This document shows positions 1-6,857 of a stretch of 9,274 nt of DNA, piece by piece; within the stretch, counting starts at the first letter, position 1, and every line of letters starts with the position of its first letter. Origin of the DNA: Bog-159 sp049516155 (GTDB lineage: Bacteria > Acidobacteriota > Terriglobia > Bryobacterales > Bryobacteraceae); the NCBI GenBank assembly GCA_049516155.1, contig JBEKTJ010000251.1, positions 1-9,274 on the forward strand, given 5' to 3'. The notes beneath the pieces were generated by a model. It did no database searches and was not told where the DNA came from. It worked only from the letters and a program-made list of their open reading frames with translations. A program made the translations under genes and the position numbers.

Positions 1-135
1 ATGCAGAAACAACAGCGCGTCGATCAACGTCGACTTGCCGGAATCGTTGGCTCCGAGAATCAACTGCGTGCGTGCAGGCCTGTAATCGATATTAACGAAG
101 CACTTGAAATTGTCGATGTAGAGGCGAGTCAGCAT
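1..135 (-). CDS. AAA-type ATPase (RecF/SMC/OLD-like), N-terminal 45 residues only
   Basis: The gene runs off the left edge of the window. The 45 visible residues begin MLTRLYIDNFKCF, the first beta strand typical of RecF/SMC/OLD-like ABC-class ATPases. A Walker A P-loop follows at residues 28-36 (GANDSGKST) and then a helix (LIDALLF). Such proteins bind ATP through dimerising heads; members act in DNA repair, phage defence or as partners of small nuclease or TOPRIM proteins. The start is well fixed: an in-frame TAG stands immediately upstream of the ATG, so no longer product is possible. The start lies inside the 3' end of the Uma2 gene (44-nt overlap, different frame), which implies co-transcription and probably coupled translation. 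There is no obvious Shine-Dalgarno sequence. The missing C-terminus (signature motif, Walker B, possible nuclease domain) prevents assignment to a subfamily. Confidence 0.85.
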   Translation of the reverse strand, partial: MLTRLYIDNFKCFVNIDYRPARTQLILGANDSGKSTLIDALLFLH

Positions 136-667
136 CTAAATCAACGCGGAGGCCATCGCCGCCGAATAATGGCAGGGGAATGCTGTCCGCTTCCGCGTAC
201 TGTACGGCTTTTCCATCGCGGCCGATAGCAGTGATGGTGCGTGCCTTTTGATCGACAATCCAGAAATCCTGGCAGCCATTCGCCAAACAAAGCGAGGCTC
301 GCTCGCGTAGTTCCGCCCAGGTATTCGACGTGGATTTGACCTCGATAACCAGATCCGGCGCGCCATACAGGTTGTCGTCGGGGTCGATCATGTCCCAGCG
401 TTCTTGCGAGACGAAGGCGACGTCCGCCGCGCGAAAGTCGAACTGCGGCACCGCTCGGAAGGGCACCTCGATTCCAACGAAACCCAGGCCGCCGGCTCTC
501 GGCTGCAGCAACTCGAGGAGGTGTGCCTGCAGTTTATAATGCCTCGACTTTGGACGTGGCAAGGTGACCACCTCTCCATGATGCAACTCATGCACATAAG
601 GACCATCGTCAAGCGGGAGGTCCCGGAACTGCTCGACGGTCATTAGCGCCGGTAGGGTTGCCATCAT
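92..667 (-). CDS. Uma2 family protein (PD-(D/E)XK nuclease fold)
   Basis: This 191-aa protein has the usual length and layout of the Uma2 (DUF820) family, which is abundant in cyanobacteria, Acidobacteria and Planctomycetes and is predicted to have a restriction-endonuclease-like fold. The N-terminus carries the typical TVEQF..LP.DDG..HEL..GEVV segment (residues 10-34). The catalytic core is visible: D82 in the DVAFV strand, D105 in PDLVIEVKS, and E109-x-K111, completing a PD...ExK site. A later segment (GCQDFWIVDQ, 131-140) matches the family's W-VD strand. Tandem ATG codons open the frame at 667 and 664. A GAGGG motif at 670-674 lies 2 nt from the first and 5 nt from the second, so the second may be the true start. 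The gene begins 35 nt after the epimerase stop and overlaps the ATPase start by 44 nt. The biological role of Uma2 proteins is largely unknown; they are often dismissed as transposon-associated. Confidence 0.9.
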   Translation of the reverse strand: MMATLPALMTVEQFRDLPLDDGPYVHELHHGEVVTLPRPKSRHYKLQAHLLELLQPRAGGLGFVGIEVPFRAVPQFDFRAADVAFVSQERWDMIDPDDNLYGAPDLVIEVKSTSNTWAELRERASLCLANGCQDFWIVDQKARTITAIGRDGKAVQYAEADSIPLPLFGGDGLRVDLDADSPLHRQFQVLR

Positions 668-702
668 CGCCCTCGCATTCTATTATTGCCTAAACCGCTC
701 AG

Positions 703-1542
703 TCATGCCATCCCCCGCTTCAAAAACTTCACGCCCTCAAACGCAATCGATTCCGGCGAAGGCGCGATGTCCCGCCAGATGGACGCCGCCGCCGACAATT
801 CGCCCAGCGCGAAGCCGAAGCTTTCGATGGTCAGCCAGCCGTCGTAGTGCACGTCGCGCAGCGCCTGGAACACGCCAGGCCAATCCACGTGGCCGGTGCC
901 CGGAATGCCGCGGTCGTTCTCGCAGGTGTGTACGTGTTTCAGATGCCGCCCCACCATCCGGTAAGCGTCCGCCACATCCTTCTCCTCGATGTTGGCGTGA
1001 AAGGTATCGAACAGGATGCCCACGTTGGGGTGGCCGATGGCATCGCACAACGCTACCGCATCGGCCGCCGTGTTCAGGAAGTAGGTCTCGAACCGGTTCA
1101 GCGGCTCGATGGCGATGGTCACACCGTACTCGCCGAGCGTCGGCCCGATCGCCTGATAACAATCCACCGCGCGTTTCCATTCCTCACTGGTGCGGCGGTG
1201 GCCGGTCATCAACCCCACGGGCGAGTAGAGCGGTCCGGCAACGATTTTCGCGCCCACCTCGGCGGCGGCCTTCGCGCAATCCTGCATGTGGACGCGCGTC
1301 TTCTCGCGCACCGTGGCGTCGTCGGAAATCATGTTCAAGCCGCCGGTAAGGATTGAGCAGATAGTACACTTCAGGCCGTTGTCGGCCAAGCCGCGCCGGA
1401 TATCGGCGGCCGCGAATTTCGTGGGATCGAAGAGCGGCACTTCGACGCCATCGAAGCCCGCCGCCTTGATGGCCGGCAGCAGCGGCAGGTTGGACCGGTC
1501 GAAATTCGCCGTCCAGATGAAGGTGTTCACGCCGAATTTCAT
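703..1542 (-). CDS. sugar phosphate isomerase/epimerase, D-tagatose/D-psicose 3-epimerase type
   Basis: This 279-aa TIM-barrel protein belongs to the AP-endonuclease-2-like superfamily, close to ketose 3-epimerases (DTE/DPE). The four metal ligands are all recognisable and correctly spaced: E146 (in IEPLNRFE), D179 (ILFDTFHANIEE), H205 (KHVHTCEND) and E240 (LTIESF). The gaps of 33, 26 and 35 residues equal those between E150, D183, H209 and E244 in Agrobacterium psicose epimerase. The RGIPGTGHVDW segment (211-221) is the usual substrate loop. The protein is probably cytoplasmic, with Mn- or Co-dependent epimerisation of a free or phosphorylated keto sugar; the actual sugar cannot be read. The ATG at 1542 is supported by a strong GGAGGGA Shine-Dalgarno (1551-1557, 8-nt spacing) and by the MKFGVNTFIW start. 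Its ATG overlaps the TGA of the upstream cupin gene by 4 nt (ATGA), so the two are translationally coupled. Confidence 0.88.
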   Translation of the reverse strand: MKFGVNTFIWTANFDRSNLPLLPAIKAAGFDGVEVPLFDPTKFAAADIRRGLADNGLKCTICSILTGGLNMISDDATVREKTRVHMQDCAKAAAEVGAKIVAGPLYSPVGLMTGHRRTSEEWKRAVDCYQAIGPTLGEYGVTIAIEPLNRFETYFLNTAADAVALCDAIGHPNVGILFDTFHANIEEKDVADAYRMVGRHLKHVHTCENDRGIPGTGHVDWPGVFQALRDVHYDGWLTIESFGFALGELSAAASIWRDIAPSPESIAFEGVKFLKRGMA

Positions 1543-2750
1543 TGCACAAGTCCCTCCGCGTCCGGATTGCCCGGACCGAAATGTTTCAGCATTACCAGGT
1601 TTTCCCGGTCGCTGCGATTGCGCACTTCCACGCCGCGCTGGGCGGCCGCCGCGCTGACGAACAATTCGTCCTTGGTCATCGCTCCGTAGCGGATCAACGA
1701 AGGCGTCTCCACTTCCGTCTTGCCCACTGCGCCCCAACCCTGCACTACGATCAGCCCATACGCGGCCGCATCGTGAATCACCGCCGAGCGCCCCGGCAAT
1801 ACGGTCAGCTCTTTCGCGGAATAATGCGGCGTCGAGTAGACCACCCATTTCTCAGAGTAGCCGCACGCGCCCATTTCGTCCTCCCCGCGCACGGGCCGCG
1901 GATGGAACAGCCGGTGCTTGGCGAACTCCGGATCGACGTTGGCGTCCCAATCCAGCATGCCAACGATGTAATCCAGATCGTGATGGTGTTCCGGCGGCAC
2001 GTCCTTGACCAGCAGATCCCAAGGCACCGCGCGCCCTTCCACCAGGGACTGAAACATCCCGAACACATCCGAATTCACCTGCGGCTCATAAGTGACCAGC
2101 GAACCCGGAGCATGCAGGATGCCGGCATCGATCTGCCATCCGGTGCCCGGCTGCAGGCGATACGCTTTCGAATGATACAAGATGCCATTGTCGCCCTGGT
2201 TCCAGCGTTCCAGGCATCGCCGCACATCGTCCGGCGTGGCGCCAGGCTCCAGCCCCATAAACGTGTATGGGAAATTGTTGTCCTTGAAATTGTACTGCGG
2301 CGGAAAGTAGTAGGCCTCCGGCTTGCCCTTCTGCCCGACCTTCCGAGCATGCTCTTCCATTTGGTGCATGTGGTGCGGAATCGGCCCCAGATTGTCGAAG
2401 AACTTGCAGAGCACGTTCCAGCCGCCATACCGCGCCATGGTCTGCGCACCCAGGATCTCGTCGCCAATTTCCGCGATAGCTTCACGCAGCAGCACGCGCT
2501 GAGTGCCGATCGCAATATAGCTCAGCCCCTCGTCTTCCGGAGTGCCGGGACCATTGGCCGCCTGCGTCGTCGACGAAAACCATCGCTCGTCGATACCGCC
2601 GCGATGCGCGCCCAGCGCATAGAGGTCGCGCGGATCCAGTTTCAACCGCCCGCCGGGCATCAGAAAGGAACGCGGCACCCAACAGGGCGCAAGTCTGACG
2701 ATGCCCTCGCCGGTTGAGAGGGCTTCCCGGATAAGAGAGGTTTTGGACAT
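1539..2750 (-). CDS. cupin-fold protein resembling class I mannose-6-phosphate isomerase
   Basis: This 403-aa protein is probably cytoplasmic, as no signal peptide is visible. A likely metal site of phosphomannose-isomerase/cupin type can be seen: H127-M-H129-Q in PIPHHMHQMEEH, then PEAYYF with E145, and H213 in GILHAPGS. This mirrors the QxH...PE...H arrangement of type I phosphomannose isomerases, with the first Gln replaced by His, which gives a 3-His/1-Glu set as in many cupins. Residues 85-120 (LREAI...GWNVLCKFFDN) precede the site as in ManA. The C-terminal part (300-395) reads as a second beta-rich, cupin-like domain (LPGRSAVIHDAAAYGLIVVQGWG). The downstream partner, overlapping by 4 nt, is a ketose epimerase, which supports a sugar-isomerising role. 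No clear Shine-Dalgarno precedes the ATG at 2750; the 37-nt gap upstream is mostly a palindrome. The true substrate is unknown, and the protein may be an uncharacterised isomerase or a non-enzymatic sugar-binding cupin. Confidence 0.72.
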   Translation of the reverse strand: MSKTSLIREALSTGEGIVRLAPCWVPRSFLMPGGRLKLDPRDLYALGAHRGGIDERWFSSTTQAANGPGTPEDEGLSYIAIGTQRVLLREAIAEIGDEILGAQTMARYGGWNVLCKFFDNLGPIPHHMHQMEEHARKVGQKGKPEAYYFPPQYNFKDNNFPYTFMGLEPGATPDDVRRCLERWNQGDNGILYHSKAYRLQPGTGWQIDAGILHAPGSLVTYEPQVNSDVFGMFQSLVEGRAVPWDLLVKDVPPEHHHDLDYIVGMLDWDANVDPEFAKHRLFHPRPVRGEDEMGACGYSEKWVVYSTPHYSAKELTVLPGRSAVIHDAAAYGLIVVQGWGAVGKTEVETPSLIRYGAMTKDELFVSAAAAQRGVEVRNRSDRENLVMLKHFGPGNPDAEGLVQ

Positions 2751-2768
2751 AACGGTGGCTGCCGCAGG

Positions 2769-2788
2769 GACAGGCCGGGAGGCCTGTC
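2769..2788. repeat. palindromic GC-rich hairpin element, 8-bp arms
   Basis: GACAGGCC, loop GGGA, GGCCTGTC: a perfect 8-bp stem with a 4-nt loop. It fills the gap immediately after the stop of the PPC-domain gene and before the cupin start. It has the same architecture (CC-NGGA-GG core) as the two hairpins at 5171-5208. It lacks a T-run on the minus strand, so an intrinsic terminator is unlikely. It may be a REP-like element or an mRNA stabiliser or processing site between cistrons. Confidence 0.75.
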
Positions 2789-5149
2789 TTACCTAACTTT
2801 CACGACGATCGGCTCGGAAGCGTACTCGTTCTGTTGGCCCGCTCGCGTTTCGATATTACCAGATAGCACAATGGGCAGATCCATGGCCTGCGCATTCGGC
2901 AGCGCTTGCAACGTGAAGGTGACGTGGTTCTCGTTCTCGTGGATCAATACGCCGTTCAGACCCACATTAGCCACCATAACTGTCGGCGGCAAATTGTACA
3001 CTTCCACCGGCACGCGTCCGCCGAAGTTGTTGTTGCGGTGGATCTCGACTTCCACCGTGGCCGTCTTGCCCGGCTCCAGCACCACTTCGCGCGTCTTGGC
3101 CTCCATCGTGATGTCCGGCTTCGGCATGAGCGCGATCAGCTTCAGCTTGTCTTCCGGGCTGGCCCAGTGCGCGATCTGCCGCGCGCCATCCTGCGCCTTG
3201 CCGCTCACGCGCAAGGGCACGGCGCTATCGAGATGCGCGTTCTCATCCGCGCTCAGCAAGATTGTCGTGCTGGCACGCCCCGGCTCGATTACGCCCTTGC
3301 TGGCCGAAAGCCCCGCCGGCAAATCGACGATTGACACGTCAATCGGCCCATCGAAATCGTCGAGCCGCAGCGCGGTGACAGTTACAGGAATGCGTCCGCC
3401 CACGGGCACATTGGGATTGCGCGGGTCGACGCTCAACCGGAAATCCGGCGCCGGCGGGCGCAGTGCCAGCCGGTATGCGTAGTCTTCGCCCGGCGTGCCG
3501 TGCAAGCCGCGCACATCCCGCAGCCGCACGACATATTCCCCATCGGCCGGCGCGGTGAACCGCAAGCGGGAATCCTTCCCGAAGCCGGGACCACCATCGT
3601 CGTTGCGATACGGTAGGCGCACCAGCGGCAGACCGTTGCTTACGAAAGTTTTTCCCGGCGGATAGACCTGCACCTTGTACACTGGCGTATCGATAGAATG
3701 CGCCTCGGGGGTGCTATCCAGCAGGCCGAGCCGCTGCCCTTCGAAGGATTCAAAGCGGATGTCGTCGTCCGGGCCGCGCGGCATGGCACTCACCTGAATC
3801 AGCTCGCTGCCCACCATCAGGATGTTGCCCACAGCCATACCGGTCCACGACAGAATCCGGATTCCGGATCCCGATGAGCTGGGGTCGTTAAGCGTAACCG
3901 ATGTCGCCAACTCGCAACGCACGGTGGCGCGCTCCACCGGATTGCCTTTCGCATCCAGAATTTCGAGCATCGAATCGAGCGGCGACCCCAGCCGGTTGGC
4001 ATTCACTTCCAGCACCAGCTTCTCGCCTTTGCGCGCCTTGAAACGGAAGTCGTTTTCGCCTGCGAGCAGCTTGCCGTTCACGATAACGGGCGCTGTGATG
4101 GCCTGTGCGGCGGCTACCGAAATGTTCTTGCCCGAGGATTCGGTCTCCGGTTCGCTATCGACGGCCAGCTTCAACTTGTTAAAGGTTTTGCCGGCGGCGA
4201 GCTTGGGCCGCACCACCACCGCCGATTCGTATTCCGCGGACGCCTCCCCGGCAACTGCGACTTTGCCCGCGCCGAGATTGTACCCGGTCAGCGCGATTTG
4301 TTCTGTCTGACCGACCCGAACGCCCAGCGGATACGCCGACAGCGCCAGCGGAAACTTGCCCACCTTGATGCGATAGAAATGCCGTCCGCTGCCGCCTTCT
4401 TCGTAGTCCGCGATTTTGATATAGTACGCGCCGGCTTTATCGAAACGATGCGCGAAATATTGCGCCGACCGGCCGCCATCCAGGCCGTACTCGTGAACCA
4501 GCGCCTGATCCGCATCGTAAATGGCGACCACTGGCTGCAATGCAGAGCCCAGCATGGCGGCGCCGTTCTCGAACACCAATTGCTCGCCCGCCTTCACCGT
4601 GACCTTGTAATAATCCACGTCGCCCGGTTTGGAGATCGTGCCCACCAGAATCGCCGGCGTGTAGACTTCCACGGCGTCCTCCGGCGTGTCGTTCGGCTCA
4701 CGGTCGGCGCTCTCGCCGTAGTACGGCTCAATCAGGAAGCGACCCGCCGGACTGGTGCCCAGCGGCGTTTGTAAGCGAAAATCGACCGGGCCGACGTCCG
4801 CGTCGGGACTGATATCCAACTCCAGCGTGACTTCATTGCGCGGCGGCAACGGACCCACGTCGACCGTGGAAATGCCGCCATTCGAGCCAAGCCGGACATC
4901 CGGACCGTCGGGCAGTTCCTTGATGCGCAGAATGCGCGCCTGGATGCCCGGTTCGCTGAAGAATACCGCGCTGGCTTTGGCCAGGTTGAGTCCTTCGACG
5001 GTCAGTTCCGTGGTGGCGCCGCGCGGTACGCCTCGCGGAGAAACCGAAGCGATGGTCGGCGGCGTGGTGCGATTGCCGGTGGGCCAGTCGGAAGTGGTAC
5101 TGGCCGCGAAGGCGGCCGCGGTACAAATGAACGCGAGGAGTGCTTTCAT
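2789..5149 (-). CDS. large secreted protein with IPT/TIG-like and PPC (bacterial pre-peptidase C-terminal) domains
   Basis: This 786-aa protein is predicted to be exported: MK, then a hydrophobic stretch and an AFA-A cleavage site (about residues 1-16). After the signal, residues 31-140 look like an IPT/TIG immunoglobulin-like domain (PPTIASVSPRGVPRGATTELTVEG). A canonical PPC domain follows at about 148-265, with REPNDTPEDA, GDVDYYKVTVKAGEQL, then the FDKAGAYYIKIADYEEGGS end. A second PPC-like unit begins near 363 (NDFRFKARKGEKLVLEV...LDSMLEILDAKGNPV) and its end may be at 528-563 (RFTAPADGEYVVRLRDVRG...YRLAL). Residues 565-786 are repeated Ig-like beta domains. No catalytic domain is seen. 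The start at 5149 is set by the signal peptide and an AAGGGGG Shine-Dalgarno at 5157-5163 inside the end of the upstream gene. It sits 2 nt after the cytochrome/WD40 gene, a pairing that recurs in Acidobacteria and Planctomycetes. It is probably a cell-surface or periplasmic binding or scaffold protein. Confidence 0.85.
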   Translation of the reverse strand: MKALLAFICTAAAFAASTTSDWPTGNRTTPPTIASVSPRGVPRGATTELTVEGLNLAKASAVFFSEPGIQARILRIKELPDGPDVRLGSNGGISTVDVGPLPPRNEVTLELDISPDADVGPVDFRLQTPLGTSPAGRFLIEPYYGESADREPNDTPEDAVEVYTPAILVGTISKPGDVDYYKVTVKAGEQLVFENGAAMLGSALQPVVAIYDADQALVHEYGLDGGRSAQYFAHRFDKAGAYYIKIADYEEGGSGRHFYRIKVGKFPLALSAYPLGVRVGQTEQIALTGYNLGAGKVAVAGEASAEYESAVVVRPKLAAGKTFNKLKLAVDSEPETESSGKNISVAAAQAITAPVIVNGKLLAGENDFRFKARKGEKLVLEVNANRLGSPLDSMLEILDAKGNPVERATVRCELATSVTLNDPSSSGSGIRILSWTGMAVGNILMVGSELIQVSAMPRGPDDDIRFESFEGQRLGLLDSTPEAHSIDTPVYKVQVYPPGKTFVSNGLPLVRLPYRNDDGGPGFGKDSRLRFTAPADGEYVVRLRDVRGLHGTPGEDYAYRLALRPPAPDFRLSVDPRNPNVPVGGRIPVTVTALRLDDFDGPIDVSIVDLPAGLSASKGVIEPGRASTTILLSADENAHLDSAVPLRVSGKAQDGARQIAHWASPEDKLKLIALMPKPDITMEAKTREVVLEPGKTATVEVEIHRNNNFGGRVPVEVYNLPPTVMVANVGLNGVLIHENENHVTFTLQALPNAQAMDLPIVLSGNIETRAGQQNEYASEPIVVKVR

Positions 5150-5151
5150 AG

Positions 5152-6489
5152 CTAGGCCCCCTTGTGAGGAGCGGGGCCTGGAGGCCCCGCGCAGACCTGG
5201 AGGTCCGCCCCACAACGATAAATCTCGTACGAGCCGTCGAAGCGGCCCACGGCGAAGCTTTTCCCATCGGGCGCAAACGCAACGGAGAGCGCCCAATCCG
5301 GTTGCCGCCACGTCTTCACCACAGTCAGATCGTCCGCCTTAAATACCTTCACCTCTTTGTCGGCTGAGGATGAAATGAGGTAGTTGCCGTCGGGCGACCA
5401 AGCCAATTGCAAAATGGCATCTTCATGCGCGATGAGCGAATTCAGCAGCGTGCCGCCTTTCTCGCCCAGCGACCATACTCGAATCGTCCGGTCAAGGCCG
5501 CCTGCCGCCACGCGCTTGCCTGCCGGATCGATCGCCAGCGTATTCAAACCGTCGGTTGCCTCGCTCAGCGTGTACAGCCGCTCACCCGATGCCACATCCC
5601 AAACCTTCACTCCGCGATCCGCCGAGGCCGAAACCAACCGCTTGCCATCGGGCGTGAACGCCAACGCATACACCGCGTCGATATGATCCTTCAAAGTGCG
5701 GATTTCCTTGCCGCTGTCGACATCCCACAGCTTGATCAGCTTGTCGTAGCTGGCGGTCGCGATAGACTTGCCATCCGGCGCAAACTCCACTGCATAGATA
5801 CAATCCGTGTGGCCCGCGATCGTGCGCAGCGCGGCGCGCTTTTCGACGTCCCAGATCTTGACCTCGCCGCCACGCGCAGGCAGACCGCCGGCTGCCGCCA
5901 GCAGTTTTCCATCGGGCGAAAACGCCACCGCGCGCACGTCTTCAGCCTCGCCGTGCAGCGTCGCCACAAGCTTGCCGGTCTCCGGTTCCACCAGCCGGAC
6001 TTCCTGGAACGTGCCCAGCGCCACGAGTTTGCCGTCGGGCCGGTAAGCGAGCGCACTGATGAGCGGCTTCACTGCGGTGCGCGGCTTAATCTCCGGAATC
6101 GCGGGCGCGCGCTGCGCGGCTACCTCGCCCGGTGCCGGCGGCTTCGCGCCTGCATCGATCCACTGGCGAATGATTTCGATTTCGCCGTCCGCCAGTTTCT
6201 TGCCGTTCAGCGGCATGGCAGGCATCACCGCACCGGTGATTCGCAAATACAGGAGGCTCCCGCCGCTCTTGCCAGGCACGATTACAGGTCCGCTATGGCC
6301 GCCCTTTTGGAGACTCACGAACGTGTCGAGATCCAGGGCGCCCATCGTGACATTGCCGGCATGGCATCCCGCGCAGTTCGCAGCAATGATGGGCGCGACA
6401 TCCTTCGTGAAGGATGGAGCTTCATCCGCGCACATCCGCATTGCGAAGCAAAGCAGGACACCCCCCGCGAGGGGAACAATACTTCTCAT
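5152..6489 (-). CDS. secreted c-type cytochrome domain fused to seven-bladed WD40 propeller
   Basis: This 445-aa exported protein begins with a signal peptide (residues 1 to about 21: MRS, then a hydrophobic core). The N-terminal domain, about 25-115, is a 'Planctomycete-type' cytochrome c. It starts FTKDVAPIIAANCAGCH, with the haem-binding C39-x-x-C42-H43 and a likely axial Met at M89 or M92 (AVMPAMPLNGKKL). A Pro/Ala linker (116-138) leads to a WD40 propeller. Seven blades are marked by PDGK-type turns near 151, 192, 238, 280, 322 (DPAGK), 366 and 407, with WD dipeptides at 213, 256 and 298. The fold closes at about residue 425; the last 19 residues (GADLQVCAGPPG...) are encoded by palindromic repeats and look acquired. 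The ATG at 6489 has TTGGAGA 8 nt upstream. It is probably a periplasmic or surface electron-transfer or scaffold protein working with the adjacent PPC protein; the partner is unknown. Confidence 0.88.
   Translation of the reverse strand: MRSIVPLAGGVLLCFAMRMCADEAPSFTKDVAPIIAANCAGCHAGNVTMGALDLDTFVSLQKGGHSGPVIVPGKSGGSLLYLRITGAVMPAMPLNGKKLADGEIEIIRQWIDAGAKPPAPGEVAAQRAPAIPEIKPRTAVKPLISALAYRPDGKLVALGTFQEVRLVEPETGKLVATLHGEAEDVRAVAFSPDGKLLAAAGGLPARGGEVKIWDVEKRAALRTIAGHTDCIYAVEFAPDGKSIATASYDKLIKLWDVDSGKEIRTLKDHIDAVYALAFTPDGKRLVSASADRGVKVWDVASGERLYTLSEATDGLNTLAIDPAGKRVAAGGLDRTIRVWSLGEKGGTLLNSLIAHEDAILQLAWSPDGNYLISSSADKEVKVFKADDLTVVKTWRQPDWALSVAFAPDGKSFAVGRFDGSYEIYRCGADLQVCAGPPGPAPHKGA
5171..5190. repeat. 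palindromic hairpin element inside WD40 gene tail, copy 1
   Basis: GCGGGGCC, loop TGGA, GGCCCCGC: perfect 8-bp arms. It lies within the codons for the last residues of the cytochrome/WD40 protein and shares the loop and CC/GG core with the neighbouring copy at 5191-5208. Confidence 0.8.
5191..5208. repeat. palindromic hairpin element inside WD40 gene tail, copy 2
   Basis: GCAGACC, loop TGGA, GGTCCGC: 7-bp arms with one mispair (a G-U type on one strand). It abuts copy 1 directly. On the minus strand the read-through gives the peptide ADLQVC, a string I associate with acidobacterial protein ends; that association is from memory and not checked. Confidence 0.72.
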
Positions 6490-6517
6490 TCCGGCATTCT
6501 CCAAGCTACTCCCATTT

Positions 6518-6544
6518 AGCTTACACCCGATTAACGATTGCCAA
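6518..6544 (-). promoter_or_regulatory. weak candidate promoter for the cytochrome/WD40-PPC-cupin-epimerase run
   Basis: TTGGCA (5 of 6 to the -35 consensus) is followed after 15 bp by TAAGCT (3 of 6). It lies about 30 nt upstream of the start at 6489 and in front of its Shine-Dalgarno. The spacing and -10 box are poor, so this is only the best candidate in the immediate upstream region. Confidence 0.2.
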
Positions 6545-6782
6545 GCACCTACCTCGGCCATTCGGGGCCATCGGCCGCTCACTGCTACTACACACGTCGG
6601 GATGCGCCGTTTGGTTACATTTCCCGATCGGCTTGCGGTGACGCTTATGGGCTTTCGCCAAAGCGGCGATGGGAAGCGGCAGCTCGATGGGAGCGCTGCG
6701 AATTTCCCCTGCGCTTCCCGCAGTCGGCCCCGAATCGCCGACCGAGCAGCCCTGGATCTCGACAGCGCGCCGGACGAGGGCG

Positions 6783-6857
6783 ACTACCGCTACGCGGGGC
6801 CCCTCGCGGCCCGAGGATCAGCACGGCCCGGTACAATGACCGCCGCTTCCGCGCGGC
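6783..6857 (-). pseudogene. frameshifted fragment of an RND efflux adaptor gene
   Basis: These 75 bp match 8414-8489, inside the intact adaptor gene, in the same orientation at close to 90% identity by eye. The aligned part encodes AEAAVIVPG...VLILG...GPRVAVV in the intact gene. The copy has a one-base gain and a two-base loss relative to it, so the reading frame breaks between the AVIVPG and LILG segments. Further along the minus strand (6782 to about 6710) one frame reads VEIQG.SVG.DSGPTA, which vaguely resembles the next part of such adaptors, but DNA similarity is lost there. It is best read as the remnant of a second adaptor gene or of a partial duplication. Confidence 0.6.

Noticed and set aside
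1543..1848. N-terminal extension of the epimerase frame up to 1848
   Set aside because: The added 102 residues overlap the cupin C-terminus and are low-complexity Gly/Arg/Ser; the ATG at 1542 has a strong Shine-Dalgarno and family-typical start.
1542..2717. 391-codon open frame on the plus strand opposite the cupin gene
   Set aside because: It mirrors the cupin gene in a complementary frame, has no recognisable domain and is a typical high-GC antisense shadow.
2769..2790. Hairpin after the PPC gene as an intrinsic terminator
   Set aside because: The minus-strand sequence after the stem is CCTGCGGCAG with no T-run, and the next gene starts within 20 nt.
5150..5311. N-terminal extension of the PPC-domain frame up to 5311
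   Set aside because: It reads backwards through the palindromic repeats in the WD40 gene end; the signal peptide and Shine-Dalgarno fix the start at 5149.
5407..6519. 370-codon open frame on the plus strand opposite the cytochrome/WD40 gene
   Set aside because: Arg/His/Ala-rich translation without domain or start signals; the opposite strand has a clear seven-bladed propeller and CxxCH.
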